Source: Rhizobium rhizogenes (lineage in GTDB: Bacteria > Pseudomonadota > Alphaproteobacteria > Rhizobiales > Rhizobiaceae). From it: a DNA stretch of 64,000 nucleotides. Each line of letters starts with the position of its first letter. The first letter of the stretch is position 1. Below the pieces are notes generated by a model, which searched no databases, was not told the DNA's origin, and was given only the letters and a program-made list of their open reading frames with translations. Of this stretch, positions 16,914 to 26,394 are shown in pieces. Location of the stretch: contig NZ_CP019701.2 in assembly GCF_002005205.3 (NCBI RefSeq), positions 1,674,001 to 1,738,000 of the forward strand, given 5' to 3'. The position numbers were made by a program, and so were the translations under genes.

Positions 16914-16942
16914 GGCTTCTGTCCTTTCGTCACTATCGTTAT

Positions 16943-16961
16943 CGGTCTAAATAATAGACCG
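16943..16961. promoter_or_regulatory. Candidate HxlR operator palindrome
   Basis: CGGTCTA-AATAA-TAGACCG is a perfect inverted repeat of two 7-bp arms with a 5-bp spacer, alone in the 111 bp between divergent genes starting at 16913 (minus) and 17025 (plus). Size and symmetry fit a dimeric winged-helix regulator. It lies 30 bp before the minus-strand start, so it could block that promoter. Confidence 0.65.
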
Positions 16962-17024
16962 CGAAAGAGAGCTATGGTATCGCAACCATCACCGCAAGAA
17001 GTCAGCGGCGACTGATCTGGTCAC

Positions 17025-17453
17025 ATGGCGATGACCTTGAAAGGTAAAAAAGGGCAAGGGGTAAGAACAGTGTCGGACACGCAAACAAAGGAAATCTTCA
17101 CCTTCGAGCAGCCCTGCCCGATCCGCGACGTACTGGACCGCATCGGCGATCAATGGAGCCTGCTGGTTTTGGAAGCCCTGCAGGGCGGCGTGCTGCGCTT
17201 CAACGAATTGAACCGCAGGATCGACGATATTTCCAAGCAGATGCTGTCGCGCACGCTGAAGCGGCTGGAAGAAGACGGCTTCATCCGCCGCACGCTTTAT
17301 GCCGAGGTGCCGCCGCGCGTGGAGTATGAGCTGACCAATCTCGGCCGCTCGTTTCTGGTGCCGATGCAATTGCTGGTGCAATGGGCCGACGAGAACCATA
17401 TCCGCATCTGCAAGGCGCGCCTGCAATATTCCGAAAACGACAGTCGCGGCTGA
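17025..17453 (+). CDS. HxlR-family transcriptional regulator
   Basis: 142 residues from the ATG at 17025; a GTG at 17070 would give a shorter protein beginning at SDTQTKE. The HxlR winged-helix domain is complete: CPIRDVLDRIGDQWSLLVLEAL, then LRFNELNRRIDDISKQMLSRTLKRLEEDG in two helices, and the wing RVEYELTNLG. The Cys in CPIRD is the conserved redox/electrophile-sensing residue of many HxlR proteins. It probably represses the divergent NAD(P)H-binding gene through the palindrome at 16943. Confidence 0.9.
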   Translation: MAMTLKGKKGQGVRTVSDTQTKEIFTFEQPCPIRDVLDRIGDQWSLLVLEALQGGVLRFNELNRRIDDISKQMLSRTLKRLEEDGFIRRTLYAEVPPRVEYELTNLGRSFLVPMQLLVQWADENHIRICKARLQYSENDSRG

Positions 17454-17489
17454 TCGGGTTGCCGGCACGGACACGGTCGCAAACCGTGC

Positions 17490-17951
17490 CTAGGCCAGAC
17501 GATAGACCTTGCAGACCAGCCCTTCCGGCTGACGGTAGGTCGTGAAGCCCATCGCCTCGTAATAATTCTGCCCGAGCCTGTTATCCGCGCCGATACTGGC
17601 ATCGATATTTTTCAGGCCGCGAGCCTCCGCCGCCTTTCGGGTAGCCATAAAGAGCGCGGACCCCACACCCCTTCGCGCCGCATGCGGGCTGACATGGGTG
17701 CCGATGATACCCCAGCCTTCCGCCACGCCGTAGGGATTGTCCGCCCGCGCGTAACGCAGCGACTGGAACCCCAGAATGCGCCCGTCCCCGTCCTCTGCGA
17801 CTGAACACTCGATACGGTCGGTATGCCGGATGTAATTTTCCAGCACCGCACCGATATCAGTCGGCGCCTTTCGGAGCCCTGCCGAGAATATCTCGTTCTG
17901 GACCGCCGCCATGCCAGCCGCATCATCGTCTCTCGCAGGCCGTATCTTCAT
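17490..17951 (-). CDS. GNAT-family N-acetyltransferase
   Basis: 153 residues with the GNAT fold. Motif A, the acetyl-CoA pyrophosphate loop, is VSPHAARRGVGSALF (R-x-x-G-x-G/A); motif B is NRLGQNYYEAMGF. Acceptor substrate unknown. Start is ATG at 17951. No operon partner is obvious. Confidence 0.88.
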   Translation of the reverse strand: MKIRPARDDDAAGMAAVQNEIFSAGLRKAPTDIGAVLENYIRHTDRIECSVAEDGDGRILGFQSLRYARADNPYGVAEGWGIIGTHVSPHAARRGVGSALFMATRKAAEARGLKNIDASIGADNRLGQNYYEAMGFTTYRQPEGLVCKVYRLA

Positions 17952-18021
17952 CGATGTATCAACCTCATAGGTGTTGCGACTGCTGGCATATGGTCCAGGG
18001 TCGGAGCCTCACCATGCGGGA

Positions 18022-18375
18022 TCAGGACCGGAAAATGAAGGAAGCACCAAAAGCGATCAGCGCGAAACCGATCACGTGATTGATGGTGATGCTCTCCTTC
18101 AGCCAGAAGATCGAGAACAGTGCGAAAACCGCGAGCGTGATGACCTCCTGAATAGTCTTGAGCTGCGCGGTGGAATAGACCTCCGACCCGATGCGGTTCG
18201 CGGGGACGGCGAGCATATATTCGAAGAACGCGATGCCCCAGCTGGCGACAATTGCCAGAAAGAGCGCGCTGCCCTTGTGCTTGAGATGGCCATACCAGGC
18301 GAAAGTCATGAAAACATTGGAGGCGATGAGCATCAGGACAGGCCAGATGTGAGCGGGACTGATCGAAAACGGCAT
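18022..18375 (-). CDS. DMT-superfamily small membrane protein (DUF486)
   Basis: 117 residues with four hydrophobic segments. The motifs NVFMTFAWYGHLK, WGIAFFEYMLAVPANRIG and QLKTIQEVITLAVF are those of DUF486 proteins, small multidrug-resistance-like carriers in the DMT superfamily. Substrate unknown. Divergent from uvrB across 256 bp. Confidence 0.88.
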   Translation of the reverse strand: MPFSISPAHIWPVLMLIASNVFMTFAWYGHLKHKGSALFLAIVASWGIAFFEYMLAVPANRIGSEVYSTAQLKTIQEVITLAVFALFSIFWLKESITINHVIGFALIAFGASFIFRS

Positions 18376-18453
18376 GATGATTCCTGAAAATAGGGGAGGA
18401 TGTCATGAGAGGCAGTTTGAAAACGCAACCATCATTCTGCCGACAGGGATTTG

Positions 18454-18507
18454 CTCTAGCGCATCACACCGAAAACCGGAATCGATTTTCGACATGGTTT
18501 GATAAAG
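18454..18507. repeat. Possible degenerate copy of a rhizobial intergenic palindromic repeat
   Basis: The stretch CTCTAGCGCATCA followed by CGAAAA...TTTTCG (arms at 18470-18475 and 18486-18491) resembles a short palindromic element that I recall as common in rhizobial intergenic DNA. It is imperfect and I could not compare it with other copies. Confidence 0.3.
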
Positions 18508-18631
18508 CTGCATCCAGCCGCTACGCAACGCAGCCGGCCGAATTTTGTTCCGCGTGGCTTGTTTCCTTTTTGTACTCATTTTTTCATCACCTCCCCTTCC
18601 CTTTGCGCGTGACTCCCTCCATATTTCGCCC

Positions 18632-21574
18632 ATGGCCAGATCACCGAAAAACCCCACCTCCTCGCCCCCGGGCTTCGAGGAAGCTCCGCAATCGTCATTC
18701 GAAGGCGCGCCGCTGAGCGGCAGCGTCGCCGACTGGGTGAAACAGCTCGAGGCGGAAGCCGAGGCGGGCTCGGTGGAAACCCAGCGCGAAATCGCCTCGA
18801 AAGCGGGTAAGCACCGCAAGAAGATCGAGATCGAGGCCCGCAAGGAAGCCGAAAAGGCAGCCTCGAAGACGGCCAGGAAAACCACCGCATCCAAGACCGC
18901 GCGCGGTGTTTCCATCGGCGCGTCGAGCGATCCGAAAACCCGCGCCGCCGCCGGCCTTAATCCCGTGGCGGGTCTTGATGTCTCGCTGGAGGATGCCGCC
19001 AACCTTGCACCCAGTTCCGTGACTGCCACGGTCGAGGCGCTTTCCGCGCTGATCGAAAGCGGTAATCCCCTGTTCAAGGACGGCAAGCTCTGGACGCCGC
19101 ACCGCCCGGCCCGGCCGCCGAAATCGGAAGGCGGCGTCGCCATCCGCATGGCCTCGGACTACCAGCCCGCCGGCGACCAGCCGACCGCCATCGCCGACCT
19201 CGTCGAGGGCATCAATTCCGGCGAGCGCAGTCAGGTTCTGCTCGGCGTCACCGGTTCCGGCAAGACCTTCACCATGGCCAAGGTCATCGAGGCGACGCAA
19301 CGGCCCGCCGTCATTCTCGCCCCCAACAAGACGCTGGCGGCACAGCTCTATTCCGAGTTCAAGAACTTCTTCCCCGAAAATGCGGTGGAATATTTCGTCT
19401 CCTACTACGATTATTACCAGCCGGAAGCCTATGTGCCGCGCTCCGACACCTTCATCGAGAAGGAATCCTCGATCAACGAACAGATCGACCGGATGCGCCA
19501 CTCCGCCACCCGCTCGCTGCTGGAACGCGACGACTGTATCATCGTCGCTTCGGTCTCCTGCATCTACGGTATCGGCTCGGTGGAAACCTATACGGCCATG
19601 ACCTTCCAGATGCAGGTGGGCGACCGGCTCGACCAGCGCCAGCTTCTGGCCGACCTCGTGGCCCAGCAATACAAACGCCGCGACATGGATTTCCAGCGCG
19701 GTTCGTTCCGCGTGCGCGGCGATACCATCGAAATCTTCCCCGCCCACCTTGAGGATGCCGCCTGGCGCATCTCGATGTTCGGCGACGAGATCGATTCCAT
19801 CACCGAATTCGACCCGCTGACCGGCCAGAAGACCGGCGACCTGCAATCCGTCAAGATTTACGCCAATTCGCACTATGTCACCCCGCGCCCGACGCTGAAC
19901 GGCGCGATCAAGTCGATCAAGGAAGAGCTGAAGGGCCGCCTCGCCGAGCTGGAAAAGGCCGGACGCCTGCTGGAAGCCCAGCGGCTGGAGCAGCGTACCC
20001 GCTACGACATCGAGATGCTGGAAGCGACCGGCTCCTGCGCCGGCATCGAGAACTATTCGCGTTATCTCACCGGCCGCAACCCCGGTGAGCCGCCGCCGAC
20101 TTTGTTCGAATATATCCCTGACAACGCGCTGCTGTTCATCGACGAAAGCCACGTCTCCGTCAGCCAGATCGGCGGCATGTATCGCGGCGACTTCAGGCGC
20201 AAGGCGACGCTGGCCGAATATGGCTTCCGCCTGCCCTCGTGCATGGACAACCGGCCGCTACGCTTCGAGGAATGGGATGCGATGCGCCCGCTCACCGTCG
20301 CGGTTTCGGCCACCCCCGGCTCATGGGAAATGGAGCAGTCGGGCGGCGTCTTCGCCGAACAGGTCATCCGCCCGACAGGCCTCATCGATCCGCCCGTGGA
20401 AGTGCGCTCCGCCCGCAGCCAGGTGGACGACGTTCTCGGCGAAATCCGCGAGACCGCCGCCAGGGGTTATCGCACACTCTGCACCGTGCTGACCAAACGT
20501 ATGGCCGAGGACCTGACCGAATATCTGCACGAACAGGGCATCCGCGTCCGTTACATGCACTCGGACATCGACACGCTGGAACGCATCGAGATCATCCGCG
20601 ACCTGCGCCTCGGCGCTTTCGACGTGCTTGTCGGCATCAACCTTTTGCGCGAGGGCCTCGATATTCCCGAATGCGGTTTTGTCGCCATCCTCGATGCCGA
20701 CAAGGAAGGTTTCCTGCGCTCGGAAACCTCGCTGATCCAGACCATCGGCCGCGCCGCCCGTAACGTCGACGGCAAGGTCATTCTTTATGCCGACAACATC
20801 ACCGGCTCGATGAAACGGGCGATGGAGGAAACCTCCCGCCGCCGCGAAAAGCAGATGGCCTACAACGCCGAACACGGCATCACGCCGGAATCGGTCAAGG
20901 CGAAGATTTCCGACATTCTTGATTCTGTTTATGAGCGCGATCACGTAAGGGCTGATATTTCAGGCGTTTCCGGCAAAGGCTTCGCCGACGGCGGCCACCT
21001 GGTCGGCAACAATCTGCAGGCCCATCTCAACGCGCTGGAAAAATCCATGCGCGATGCCGCAGCCGATCTCGACTTCGAAAAAGCCGCCCGCCTGCGCGAC
21101 GAAATCAAACGCCTCAAGGCCGCCGAACTCGCCACCATGGACGATCCCATGGCCAAGGAAGAGGCCCGCGCGGTCGAAGGCGGCGGAAAAAACAACCGAC
21201 GCAGCCGCCTGCCGATCTCCTCCCCAGAGGGGGATGCCGCCACGAACGAAAGCGGAAAATCCCTCTTCGCCAAACCCGCACTGGACGAGATGGGTCCCGG
21301 CTCGGACGCAGGAAAGCCGCTGTTCCGCAAAAACACGCTGGACGAAATGACCGTGGGCAGAACCGAAAAACCCGTGCGCGGTGCCCTGCCCGACAAGCCG
21401 GAAACTGAACCCGGCAAACGGTTCTCGCCGCTGCTGGAAGGTCAGCCGGAGCGTGCGACCGACGATCCAGGACCTCTGGTACGCGGCAAGATCGGCGCTG
21501 GCTCCTATGAGGATGCTGGCGAGCAGAAGCGCAAAAGCCGGACCAAGGGCAAGACCGGCCGTCCCGGCCGCTGA
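18632..21574 (+). CDS. uvrB: Excinuclease ABC subunit B with long N- and C-terminal extensions
   Basis: 980 residues from the ATG at 18632 (MARSPKNPT); upstream in-frame starts give a spurious hydrophobic leader. E. coli UvrB has 673 residues. The core begins near residue 170: Walker A GVTGSGKT (about 205), damage-verifying beta-hairpin [12 protein letters not shown] (about 260), helicase motifs DESHVS and ATPGSWE, motif [11 protein letters not shown] (about 705), and a UVR domain [17 protein letters not shown] (about 815) that binds UvrC. The 165-residue N-terminal extension is charged and Lys/Ala/Glu-rich with a helical [19 protein letters not shown] stretch. The 145-residue C-terminal tail is basic and repeats a motif of type [12 protein letters not shown]. 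It loads onto lesions with UvrA for nucleotide excision repair. Confidence 0.97.
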   Translation: MARSPKNPTSSPPGFEEAPQSSFEGAPLSGSVADWVKQLEAEAEAGSVETQREIASKAGKHRKKIEIEARKEAEKAASKTARKTTASKTARGVSIGASSDPKTRAAAGLNPVAGLDVSLEDAANLAPSSVTATVEALSALIESGNPLFKDGKLWTPHRPARPPKSEGGVAIRMASDYQPAGDQPTAIADLVEGINSGERSQVLLGVTGSGKTFTMAKVIEATQRPAVILAPNKTLAAQLYSEFKNFFPENAVEYFVSYYDYYQPEAYVPRSDTFIEKESSINEQIDRMRHSATRSLLERDDCIIVASVSCIYGIGSVETYTAMTFQMQVGDRLDQRQLLADLVAQQYKRRDMDFQRGSFRVRGDTIEIFPAHLEDAAWRISMFGDEIDSITEFDPLTGQKTGDLQSVKIYANSHYVTPRPTLNGAIKSIKEELKGRLAELEKAGRLLEAQRLEQRTRYDIEMLEATGSCAGIENYSRYLTGRNPGEPPPTLFEYIPDNALLFIDESHVSVSQIGGMYRGDFRRKATLAEYGFRLPSCMDNRPLRFEEWDAMRPLTVAVSATPGSWEMEQSGGVFAEQVIRPTGLIDPPVEVRSARSQVDDVLGEIRETAARGYRTLCTVLTKRMAEDLTEYLHEQGIRVRYMHSDIDTLERIEIIRDLRLGAFDVLVGINLLREGLDIPECGFVAILDADKEGFLRSETSLIQTIGRAARNVDGKVILYADNITGSMKRAMEETSRRREKQMAYNAEHGITPESVKAKISDILDSVYERDHVRADISGVSGKGFADGGHLVGNNLQAHLNALEKSMRDAAADLDFEKAARLRDEIKRLKAAELATMDDPMAKEEARAVEGGGKNNRRSRLPISSPEGDAATNESGKSLFAKPALDEMGPGSDAGKPLFRKNTLDEMTVGRTEKPVRGALPDKPETEPGKRFSPLLEGQPERATDDPGPLVRGKIGAGSYEDAGEQKRKSRTKGKTGRPGR

Positions 21575-21787
21575 TGCGCAACGATCAATCAGGCGGGTGG
21601 CGATAGATTTGCCCCCGCTTCAGCGTTGTGCGTGGCAGAACAGCTTCCGACCATAGCTCGAGCGCCTGCACGCTCCGGCAACCGCCGCCGGAGCATTTCC
21701 AATGGAGCTGCGCGGTCGCCTTACGCCTGGAAACACGCAGACAAAAAGACGAAGCACCTCCAGCGACCCCGTTTAACCGGATGCGTT

Positions 21788-22390
21788 CTAACCTTCGCAG
21801 CGGCTGACCCGCGTCGCAATCTGCGCTGCTCCAAACACCTTCACCAGATCCGCATCGATGGACATCGGGATGTAGTCCTCATTTTCCGCGGGCTTGATAT
21901 AGGTCGAGAAATAAATCGGCCCACTCGGCAGGGTGCCGGCGGCGCAAACCCGCAATATCTCTATCTCCGTGCTGCCACGGATGCGCGGTCCCTCAATGCG
22001 CGAACGGCGCACCTTCTCCTGCAATACGGTGAGCCGTGCAACATCCTCGGGCTTTATTCTCCACACGGTTGTGCCCCATCCGGCCCGGTTTTTTACGCTG
22101 AACCGGGCGCGGTCAGCCTCAGACATATCTTCTTCGATCAGTTCGAATTTTTCGACAGTCCTGTCTTTCACGCCCTCAATGCCACTACGGATGATCATCA
22201 CCGCATCACCGGCGCGTAATGAAAGGAAGGTCGGAAGCTGCAACCCCACCCGCACATGCTCGAAATTCATCGTGAGGAAATCGAGCCGCATGAGCTTGGG
22301 AATACTGGAAACCGGCGTCGTCATGCAGCCGGAGAGAAACAAAGGCAAAACAAGCAATCGTATGAAACGCGATAATATCAATGTGAGCAT
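21788..22390 (-). CDS. Hypothetical lipoprotein
   Basis: 200 residues from the ATG at 22390; earlier in-frame codons extend it by 29 residues without merit. The signal peptide ends in the lipobox LSGC (Cys near residue 22), so it is probably lipid-anchored. The mature part is soluble and mixed, with no domain I recognise. It contains VRVGLQLPTFLSLRAGDAV and a C-terminal Cys pair (VCAAGTLP, SRCEG). Monocistronic, divergent from an esterase. Confidence 0.7.
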   Translation of the reverse strand: MLTLILSRFIRLLVLPLFLSGCMTTPVSSIPKLMRLDFLTMNFEHVRVGLQLPTFLSLRAGDAVMIIRSGIEGVKDRTVEKFELIEEDMSEADRARFSVKNRAGWGTTVWRIKPEDVARLTVLQEKVRRSRIEGPRIRGSTEIEILRVCAAGTLPSGPIYFSTYIKPAENEDYIPMSIDADLVKVFGAAQIATRVSRCEG

Positions 22391-22575
22391 CTGTCGAACC
22401 TGAAGGTTGCGGTGTGATGCGCGACGGGATCGGGCAAACAGCCCTCTTAAAAATGAATCCGCCACGCCGGCCCGCAACCTTGCACGAACGGCATTACCGC
22501 AACATTGTGTTGCGGAACCCGAGGGTTCCCACCAACGTTGAGTGTCCTGGTGGAATGGCCATTTGGAGAGACAGC

Positions 22576-23544
22576 ATGCATCGAAAAAATCTCGCAGCCT
22601 TCTGCCTTTTCCTTTCCTGCGGACCGGCCTTCTCCGGGCAGATCGAGGACGCCACCTTCCACAGCGCCGCCCTCAACGCGCCGCTTCCCGTCAATATCTA
22701 CCGCCCCGATGGCACGCCGCCGGAAAACGGCTGGCCAGTGCTCTATCTCCTGCATGGCCATGACGGCGACCAGAACAGCTGGCGTGATCTCGGTAATATC
22801 GAAAAGACACTCGACACGCTCATCGAGGCCGGCACCATCCGTCCGCTGGTGGTCGTCATGCCCGGTGTCAAGAACAGCTGGTATGTCGACTCCGCCGCCG
22901 TCGGTGGCCCCGGTGATTACGAAACGGCACTGACCGGCGATCTGCGCCATCAGATCGAAAAAACGCTGCCGGTGCGCAAGGATCGCGAAGGCCGCGCCAT
23001 TGCCGGCCTTTCCATGGGCGGTTTCGGCGCCCTGCATCTGGCCTATGGCCACGAGGACCTCTATGGCGCCGTCGCCAGCCTGTCAGGCGCGATCTGGCAG
23101 AATGTACCTGCCTCCGACCTCGACAAGACGCCAGCCGAACTCAAGCTCATTCAGGACAGCGCCTTTTTCCATCAGCTCGACCGCACCACCATCACCAGCG
23201 GCATCGTGCTGCCTTCAACCGGCGACCATTTCTCCGGCGCCTTCGGCACACCTTTCGACGCAAGGCTCTTTAACGAAAAGAACGTCTTCACCCTCGTCGC
23301 CCAGCACGTCGCCGAAAGCCAGGATCTGCCCGCGACCTATCTGACCGTCGGCGACGATGACGGCTTCTTCCTCTGGCGCGGCGCCATCGCCCTGCATGAA
23401 ACACTGCAGGCCGACAAGCGCAAATCCGAGCTGCGGGTAACCGATGGCGATCACGTCTGGTCAGTGTGGAAGGTTTCGATCATCGATGCGCTGAAGTTCA
23501 TTGATGGCGAATGGGACAAGGCGGCGGATGTCGCACAGGATTGA
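22576..23544 (+). CDS. Secreted esterase, S-formylglutathione-hydrolase-like fold
   Basis: 322 residues from the ATG at 22576, with GGAG 7 nt upstream. A signal peptide (1-20) ends AFSG. The alpha/beta-hydrolase core has an oxyanion motif YLLHGHDGDQNSW and the nucleophile elbow GLSMGGFGA (Ser of G-x-S-x-G), with His near DGDHVWSVW. This matches the putative-esterase (antigen 85/Est-D) family. The product is probably periplasmic or outside the cell; substrate unknown. Confidence 0.85.
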   Translation: MHRKNLAAFCLFLSCGPAFSGQIEDATFHSAALNAPLPVNIYRPDGTPPENGWPVLYLLHGHDGDQNSWRDLGNIEKTLDTLIEAGTIRPLVVVMPGVKNSWYVDSAAVGGPGDYETALTGDLRHQIEKTLPVRKDREGRAIAGLSMGGFGALHLAYGHEDLYGAVASLSGAIWQNVPASDLDKTPAELKLIQDSAFFHQLDRTTITSGIVLPSTGDHFSGAFGTPFDARLFNEKNVFTLVAQHVAESQDLPATYLTVGDDDGFFLWRGAIALHETLQADKRKSELRVTDGDHVWSVWKVSIIDALKFIDGEWDKAADVAQD

Positions 23545-23581
23545 GATATTCGCCAGTTTTCGTATCACCGGATGATCCCGG

Positions 23582-24007
23582 TCACTTGCCGGGCCGCTTT
23601 TTCCCGCTCTTCGCCGCAACGTTCAACGCCACCGCAGACCTGATCAGCGCCACCAGCGCCTCCTCGTCCACCACATTCCCTTCGTGGAAATCGATCGCCC
23701 GCCGCATATTGCCGTCAAGGCTGGCATTGAACAGGCCTGCCGGATCGGCGAGCGAAGCACCCTTCGCAAATGTCATCTTCACGGCATTCTTGTAGGTCTC
23801 GCCAGTAAACAGGATGCCGTCATGCGACCAGACCGGAACACCGCGCCATTTCACCTCTTCGACCACCTCCGGATCGGCCCTTTTGGTCAGTGCACGAATA
23901 TGCGCGAGCATGGCGCCCCGCCAGTCGCCGAACTCCGCGATCTTCCGGTCGATAAACTCCGACGCCTGGATTTCCCCCGCATCGTTCTCCACTGTGCTCT
24001 TCGCCAT
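23582..24007 (-). CDS. DUF1801-domain protein
   Basis: 141 residues with the DUF1801 pattern: IRALTKRADPEVVEEVKWRGVPVWSHDGILF, then KMTFAKGASLADP. Members are small cytosolic proteins with a YdhG-like fold and unknown activity. Lys-rich C-terminus. Monocistronic. Confidence 0.82.
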   Translation of the reverse strand: MAKSTVENDAGEIQASEFIDRKIAEFGDWRGAMLAHIRALTKRADPEVVEEVKWRGVPVWSHDGILFTGETYKNAVKMTFAKGASLADPAGLFNASLDGNMRRAIDFHEGNVVDEEALVALIRSAVALNVAAKSGKKRPGK

Positions 24008-24170
24008 GCTGGCCTCCCGATTTCGCCAAACCGCCGCTCACGGTCCGTCATGTCCCCGTCCCGTCTCTCAGCATAGACCAAATTTTCCTGTCTTCCCAAG
24101 CGGAACCAAATCTGCTCCCCACCGTTTCCTCCCCGAACGCAACGTTCAGCATACAAAGGGAAGAAACATC

Positions 24171-24626
24171 ATGAAAATCAATGTCATCGCTCTCGCTGCC
24201 GCAGCAGCGCTCTCCTCTTCCGTGGCCTTTGCCCAGACGGCAGGCACGGCCCCTGCTGCCGGCGCGGATGCGACCTTGTCCGGCCCCGGCATCACCATGG
24301 GCACCAAGGCCAGCGGCCCGCTGAAGTTCGTCAATGTCCAGAAGACCGACCTCACCGCCTCCCAGCTTGACGGCATGGACATCTATAACGCCCAGAACGA
24401 AAACATCGGCGAGATCGAAGATGTGGTCATCGGCGACGGCAAGTCGGTGATCGGCCTGGTCGCCAGCGTCGGCGGCTTCCTCGGCATCGACAAGAGCTAT
24501 GTGGTGCTCGACCCGGCCTCCGTCGCGGTTCACAACGACAACGGCACTTGGAAGGCCTATGTCGACACGACCAAGGATGCACTGCAGAACGCGCCCAAGC
24601 TCGATTACGACAAGCTGGACGACTGA
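24171..24626 (+). CDS. Periplasmic PRC-barrel domain protein
   Basis: 151 residues from the ATG at 24171, with AAGGGAAG about 9 nt upstream. The signal peptide (1-21) ends AFAQ. A PRC-barrel domain spans about 60-130: LDGMDIYNAQNENIGEIEDV and SVIGLVASVGGFLGIDKSYV. PRC-barrels are found in RimM, photosynthetic reaction centre H subunit and stress proteins; periplasmic forms are common in Rhizobiales and linked to stress. A hairpin terminator follows. Confidence 0.88.
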   Translation: MKINVIALAAAAALSSSVAFAQTAGTAPAAGADATLSGPGITMGTKASGPLKFVNVQKTDLTASQLDGMDIYNAQNENIGEIEDVVIGDGKSVIGLVASVGGFLGIDKSYVVLDPASVAVHNDNGTWKAYVDTTKDALQNAPKLDYDKLDD

Positions 24627-24651
24627 TTACCCCTGCAGTCGAACGCTTGTC

Positions 24652-24675
24652 CCCCCGCGCTTTGGCGCGGGGGTT
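24652..24675 (+). terminator. Hairpin terminator after the PRC-barrel gene
   Basis: CCCCCGCGC (24652-24660) pairs with GCGCGGGGG (24665-24673) around TTTG. The downstream T tract is short (TT, then CTCAT), so termination may be partial. Confidence 0.65.
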
Positions 24676-24785
24676 CTCATGGGTGAGATTACGGCACCAT
24701 ACCCGTCTATTCCGGCCGCACAGACCCTTGCCTGACCGCCCGCCTCCAGCCTATCTTCGGCGCGCAACCCACCAAGGATCGATGC

Positions 24786-25397
24786 GTGCCCGCCAACAGT
24801 CTCTCCTCTCTCGCCGTCAGTGCCGCCATGATCATGCTGAGCGCCGTTCCGCTGTCAGCGCAATCGGCCGGCTGGAAACCTGCCGAACAGATAAAAACCT
24901 ATGCCATCAGCGGCGATACGGGCGGCGCGCTCTATCAGTCGATCGGCGAACGCGGTCCAACCGCCGGCGTTCAGGCGATCGCCCACACCACCTTCAAGCT
25001 GACATGGCGGCGGGACTATCGCCCGCAGCCGGACGGCGCCTGTGTGCTGGCCACGGCAAGACCCAATCTGACCATCATCTACACCTGGCCGAAAGCGCCG
25101 GCAAAATTGCCGCCGGCCGTTGCCGCCAGCTGGAAAACCTTCATTTCCGGCGTGGAAACCCATGAGCGCGTCCATGGCGACCATATCCTCGACATGGTCC
25201 GGAAGATCGAAGCCTTCAGCACCGGCTTGAGGGCGGAAAACGATCCGAAATGCCAGAAGGTGCGCGTTGTTCTGCAACAGCGGCTGGGCGAGCTTTCCAA
25301 CGAGCAGCGCCAGCGCGGCCGCGATTTCGACCGGGACGAACTGTCGCCGGGCGGACGGGTGCATCAGCTCATTCTGGCTCTGGTCAACGGCCCCTGA
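24786..25397 (+). CDS. DUF922 protein with HExxH motif (putative metalloprotease)
   Basis: 203 residues, GTG start at 24786 with AAGGAT 7 nt upstream. Signal peptide 1-28 ends LSA. The mature part has a core where THERVHGDH gives HExxH (HERVH, about residues 125-129), preceded by an aromatic strand FKLTWRRDYRP. DUF922 is described as a predicted Zn-dependent protease domain of the periplasm. The rest (Arg/Gln-rich C-terminal helix with QQRLGELSNEQRQRG) is helical. No operon partner; the next gene is convergent. Confidence 0.8.
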   Translation: MPANSLSSLAVSAAMIMLSAVPLSAQSAGWKPAEQIKTYAISGDTGGALYQSIGERGPTAGVQAIAHTTFKLTWRRDYRPQPDGACVLATARPNLTIIYTWPKAPAKLPPAVAASWKTFISGVETHERVHGDHILDMVRKIEAFSTGLRAENDPKCQKVRVVLQQRLGELSNEQRQRGRDFDRDELSPGGRVHQLILALVNGP

Positions 25398-25405
25398 AGA
25401 GACGA

Positions 25406-26008
25406 CTATTCCGCCGCCTCGCCTTTCAGCAGCGGTTCGGAAAGCACCATGGTTTCCAGCTCGTAGGAATAGCCCTCGAGCATGGTATAGGCCTGCTCGA
25501 TCGCCTCGATCTGCGCCTCCGCATTACGAATGGCTTCGGCGATCGACTGGCTGCGGGCGCGCAGCATGGAACTCAGCACATCCGTCTCCGGCTTGCGGCC
25601 AAGACGATCCATGTGTTTGCGAACCCGGGTTCGGTGGCGTTCGAGTTCGAGAATATGGAAGCGGCTTTTGAGAATGTCGTCGGTCAGCTTGCGGCGCATG
25701 GCGGCCACGGGATCGAAACTTCCGGGCTCACGCTCATCCAGAATGAACTCATTGACAAGCGTTTCGAGCATCAGCAGGCCCTTCAGGTCCTTGGCGTCGG
25801 CAAGCTGGGGGTCATAGCCGGTATCGTCGAACACCTTGCGCCGGACCGGATCCTTCAGGAGCTCATAGGCGGTTTGCAGACGGGCGAATTGATCGGCGTC
25901 GCCACCACTGTCGGGATGGGCCGCCTTGGCAACCTTGCGATAAGCCGACTTGACCGCCGCCTCGTCGGCATCGCGCTCCACGCCAAGCAAAACATAAGGA
26001 TCGATCAC
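25406..26008 (-). CDS. J-domain protein (DnaJ-like)
   Basis: 200 residues, GTG start at 26008. The J domain is N-terminal (1-65): VKSAYRKVAKAAHPDSGG carries the HPD tripeptide needed to stimulate DnaK ATPase. The remaining 135 residues are helical and charged, with no Gly/Phe or zinc region, so this is a class III co-chaperone. It probably recruits DnaK to a specific client via the C-terminal helix bundle. Client unknown. Confidence 0.85.
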   Translation of the reverse strand: MIDPYVLLGVERDADEAAVKSAYRKVAKAAHPDSGGDADQFARLQTAYELLKDPVRRKVFDDTGYDPQLADAKDLKGLLMLETLVNEFILDEREPGSFDPVAAMRRKLTDDILKSRFHILELERHRTRVRKHMDRLGRKPETDVLSSMLRARSQSIAEAIRNAEAQIEAIEQAYTMLEGYSYELETMVLSEPLLKGEAAE

Positions 26009-26394
26009 AAAAACACCTTCAAACGCAAACTGTTACCCGCATGCCTGATACCGTCGCCACAGGACCTGCGGGTGGATCATAAGCCAAATCCGCCCCGCGC
26101 GGCACCCCGCACCGTCGGTTAAACCGGCAAAGCCCACACAAAAGCCCGCGGAGCGACCGGCGGAAAAGCCATTGATGCCGAAATTTGTCGGACCCAAGGC
26201 GACTATAATGACAGGCGGGACAAAATTGTGGAAAGCGCCGGCAAAACATGCCGCAGCCCCGCGCACCATTGCTGCCGCAGGCTGCCGCAAGACGGCATCG
26301 TGAAGGCGTAAGAGGCGCGTTTTCAGGGGGTTATGGTGGAAATCCGCCAACGGGTGTAAGCTTGGCTTTTGGATTTGAAGGGAGGGACGATCCG
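26009..26394. other. 386-bp intergenic region between divergent genes, no element identified
   Basis: Overlapping short frames on both strands lack ribosome sites. It must contain promoters for the J-domain gene (minus) and the NTF2-like gene (plus); I found no strong -35/-10 pair, terminator or repeat. Confidence 0.4.

Noticed and set aside
18540..18580. LexA box upstream of uvrB (GTTC-N7-GTTC type)
   Set aside because: The nearest match is GTTT-N7-GTAC, two bases off, and GTTC...GTTT spacing is wrong. Not enough to call SOS control.
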